From positions 1-7,570 of the forward strand of contig JAEUVW010000411.1 in assembly GCA_016786525.1 (NCBI GenBank): DNA of 7,570 nucleotides. The letters are read 5' to 3'. The notes under the pieces were generated by a model. That model saw only the letters and a program-made list of their open reading frames with translations, did not search any database and was not told where the DNA came from. Position numbers and translations under genes: made by a program. This document shows positions 6,163 through 7,570 of the stretch, piece by piece. Position 1 is the stretch's first letter. Every line of letters starts with the position of its first letter. This DNA comes from Chitinophagaceae bacterium (GTDB lineage: Bacteria > Bacteroidota > Bacteroidia > Chitinophagales > Chitinophagaceae).

Positions 6163-7570
6163 TTCTACCGTGCTGAAGGAGTGCAGCGATACCGGTACGG
6201 ATTGTGCCAGTTTCATCAGGAATACCGCGTTAGCGCCTTTTGTCGTGATGGTCTTTGCGGCGGCATACGGGTCCAGCAATACTGTATCGTAAAAGCTGCC
6301 CCCCGCATAGATATTACTGTACCGGTCTACATACGATGCCGATACATTGCTCTTTTTGCTGGCAGCAGCAAGGGTTTTGCTCCCCAGCAGGGTACCGGCG
6401 ATGCTCAGTTTCAGCAACACGGAAGAACCGTCCTTATCCGCAGCGGTAATGAATTGCTGCTTTGCCGTGTTGTACAGGAAACTGCTGTCTCTTAAGAAAC
6501 GGCGCAGGTAGAGATAGCCGTTGCGGTCTATGTCTATATGGTTGGTGTAATCTATAGACCCTTTCCAATAATATCCTTTGGCCCAACGAAATGCGCCGGC
6601 AGAATCGAGTTTGAGCAGGAAGCCGTTCCTGCTGTCTGTCCCTTTGGTTTCGAGCAGGTACGCATATGGACCCGGATCAGCATCCATAGCAAGCCCGTAG
6701 GTGCCGGACAGGTACACATTATCGCCGGGATCGAGGGCGATACAGGGATAGTAGATCGCAACACCGGATATCTGTTTTGCCCAGGTAAAATTCCCGTCCT
6801 GGTCAAATTTGGTAACATAGCCCTCCATACTGGTGGATGAGCCGGCAGACAGGGTATACACGCCGGGGCCGGGATCAAAATCTGCACTACCGCTAAAGGA
6901 GCCCGTAACATAGATATCGTTGCGCCTACCCAGGGCCAGGGTGCCGGAACTGTAAGCCCCCCACCAGGCCCATCCCGTAGCGCAATGCAGCAATTTTGCC
7001 CATACCAGCTGCCCGTCTTTGTCCAGCTTGCACAAAAAACTACCCCCTGGACCGGTAGAACAATCCAGGGTGAACAGAGCCGGGCCGGGGTCAAAATCTC
7101 CATCCCCGGATACAAAACCATGTATGTAGATATTGCCATGCACATCGGCGCCCAGGCCTTTCCCAAAGATTACACCTGCCGTGGGCGCAGATTTTTCGAA
7201 AGCTTTTACCCATTGAACAGCACCATTGTTGTCGAACTTCAGGATGACGGTGCTTCTTTCTGCAGGGATAAAAACCCCGGGGCCGGGATCGAAATCAACC
7301 GAACGTTCTGCAAAACAGACACAAATAACATTGCCGTTTTTGTCTGTGCACAATTCACCATAGCCGGAAGTATTATCGCCACCGAAGTTTTTTGCCCATC
7401 TAAAGTTCCCGGCAGAGTCGAGCTTGACAATAAACATTTTACCCTGTGTCGTGTCTAAGGTATAGACGCCGGGGCCGGGATCAAAGTCGACTGTGTCGTT
7501 CATCATACCCAGCATAAATACATTGCCGCTATCGTCCGTTTTGATATTAACCGGTGTGCTGGAAATGCGC
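5932..7570 (-). CDS. Secreted seven-repeat DFDPGP propeller protein with T9SS type A sorting domain (5' end off right edge)
   Basis: The frame remains open to the window edge, giving 545 residues that begin RISSTPVNIKTDDSGNVF. Aligned to the downstream paralog at TDDSGN, only about 35 N-terminal residues are missing, which would hold the signal peptide. The methionine at 7515 lies inside blade 1 and is not the start. Seven repeat units are present: four have exact DFDPGP (codons near 7488, 7296, 7095 and 6882), unit 5 has DADPGP, unit 6 is divergent (DSSFLYN) and unit 7 reads LDPYA. The C-terminus (VYPNPTKGPLTL, AGMYLVRV, KVLKQ) is a T9SS type A sorting domain. The predicted role matches its neighbour: a cell-surface or secreted propeller of unknown ligand. 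The stop at 5932 leads directly to the downstream paralog with no terminator between. Its promoter must lie beyond the window. Confidence 0.9.
   Translation of the reverse strand, partial: RISSTPVNIKTDDSGNVFMLGMMNDTVDFDPGPGVYTLDTTQGKMFIVKLDSAGNFRWAKNFGGDNTSGYGELCTDKNGNVICVCFAERSVDFDPGPGVFIPAERSTVILKFDNNGAVQWVKAFEKSAPTAGVIFGKGLGADVHGNIYIHGFVSGDGDFDPGPALFTLDCSTGPGGSFLCKLDKDGQLVWAKLLHCATGWAWWGAYSSGTLALGRRNDIYVTGSFSGSADFDPGPGVYTLSAGSSTSMEGYVTKFDQDGNFTWAKQISGVAIYYPCIALDPGDNVYLSGTYGLAMDADPGPYAYLLETKGTDSRNGFLLKLDSAGAFRWAKGYYWKGSIDYTNHIDIDRNGYLYLRRFLRDSSFLYNTAKQQFITAADKDGSSVLLKLSIAGTLLGSKTLAAASKKSNVSASYVDRYSNIYAGGSFYDTVLLDPYAAAKTITTKGANAVFLMKLAQSVPVSLHSFSTVENCSVYPNPTKGPLTLLIDGFEKEATTEVFSIDGRILLSQTTTQSRVALDIGHYPAGMYLVRVSDAQRKTYIKVLKQ
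6208..7539 (-). repeat. Seven tandem propeller-blade repeats, upstream paralog
   Basis: The repeat region begins at TDDSGN and ends at VFLMKL. It has the same number and order of units as the downstream paralog, including the same divergent sixth unit, so the duplication copied a finished seven-unit protein and did not build repeats separately. Confidence 0.8.

Noticed and set aside
6552..7166. Alternative minus-strand frame inside the upstream propeller gene
   Set aside because: Its apparent Pro-rich repeats are the DFDPGP codons read out of frame.
4333..7539. CRISPR-like or mobile DNA repeats
   Set aside because: The periodicity comes from protein blades of variable length and diverged DNA, with no constant repeat/spacer units, terminal inverted repeats or transposase.

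Overview
The window looks like a chromosomal segment from a Bacteroidota species, most likely in or near the Chitinophagaceae; the family placement is inference. Four things support the phylum. The left edge carries a gliding-motility ABC permease (GldF). Two genes end in type A sorting domains of the type IX secretion system (T9SS). Two secreted lipoproteins are present. Several upstream regions carry the Bacteroidota -7 element TAnnTTTG instead of a classical -10 box. I see no tRNA, rRNA, CRISPR array, insertion sequence, integrase or phage gene.

Left part (1-1851): the 5' portion of gldF runs leftwards off the window. Across a 160-base divergent promoter region, a 355-residue lipoprotein of unknown function reads rightwards and ends at a strong hairpin terminator (1816-1851).

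Middle (1908-4056): two leftward genes follow, a small protein of unknown function and, upstream of it, an Fpg/Nei-family DNA repair glycosylase with an intact N-terminal Pro-Glu, H2TH motif and C-terminal zinc finger. Divergent from the glycosylase is a DUF1579-like lipoprotein. It ends at a perfect 15-bp inverted repeat with T tracts on both sides, a bidirectional terminator shared with the convergent locus to its right.

Right part (4060-7570): two tandem, leftward, paralogous genes encode secreted proteins. Each appears to consist of a signal peptide, seven blade-like repeats (most carrying a DFDPGP-type motif) and a T9SS type A C-terminal domain. The downstream copy is complete. The upstream copy lacks only about 35 N-terminal residues, which lie beyond the window edge. 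They are probably co-transcribed from a promoter outside the window.

Functionally this is mostly ordinary chromosome: envelope and secretion genes beside a repair enzyme, with no shared pathway visible beyond T9SS/gliding context. I found no convincing new multi-gene system. The most notable material is the tandem DFDPGP propeller pair, with its conserved atypical sixth blade and a conserved cysteine pair in blade three.
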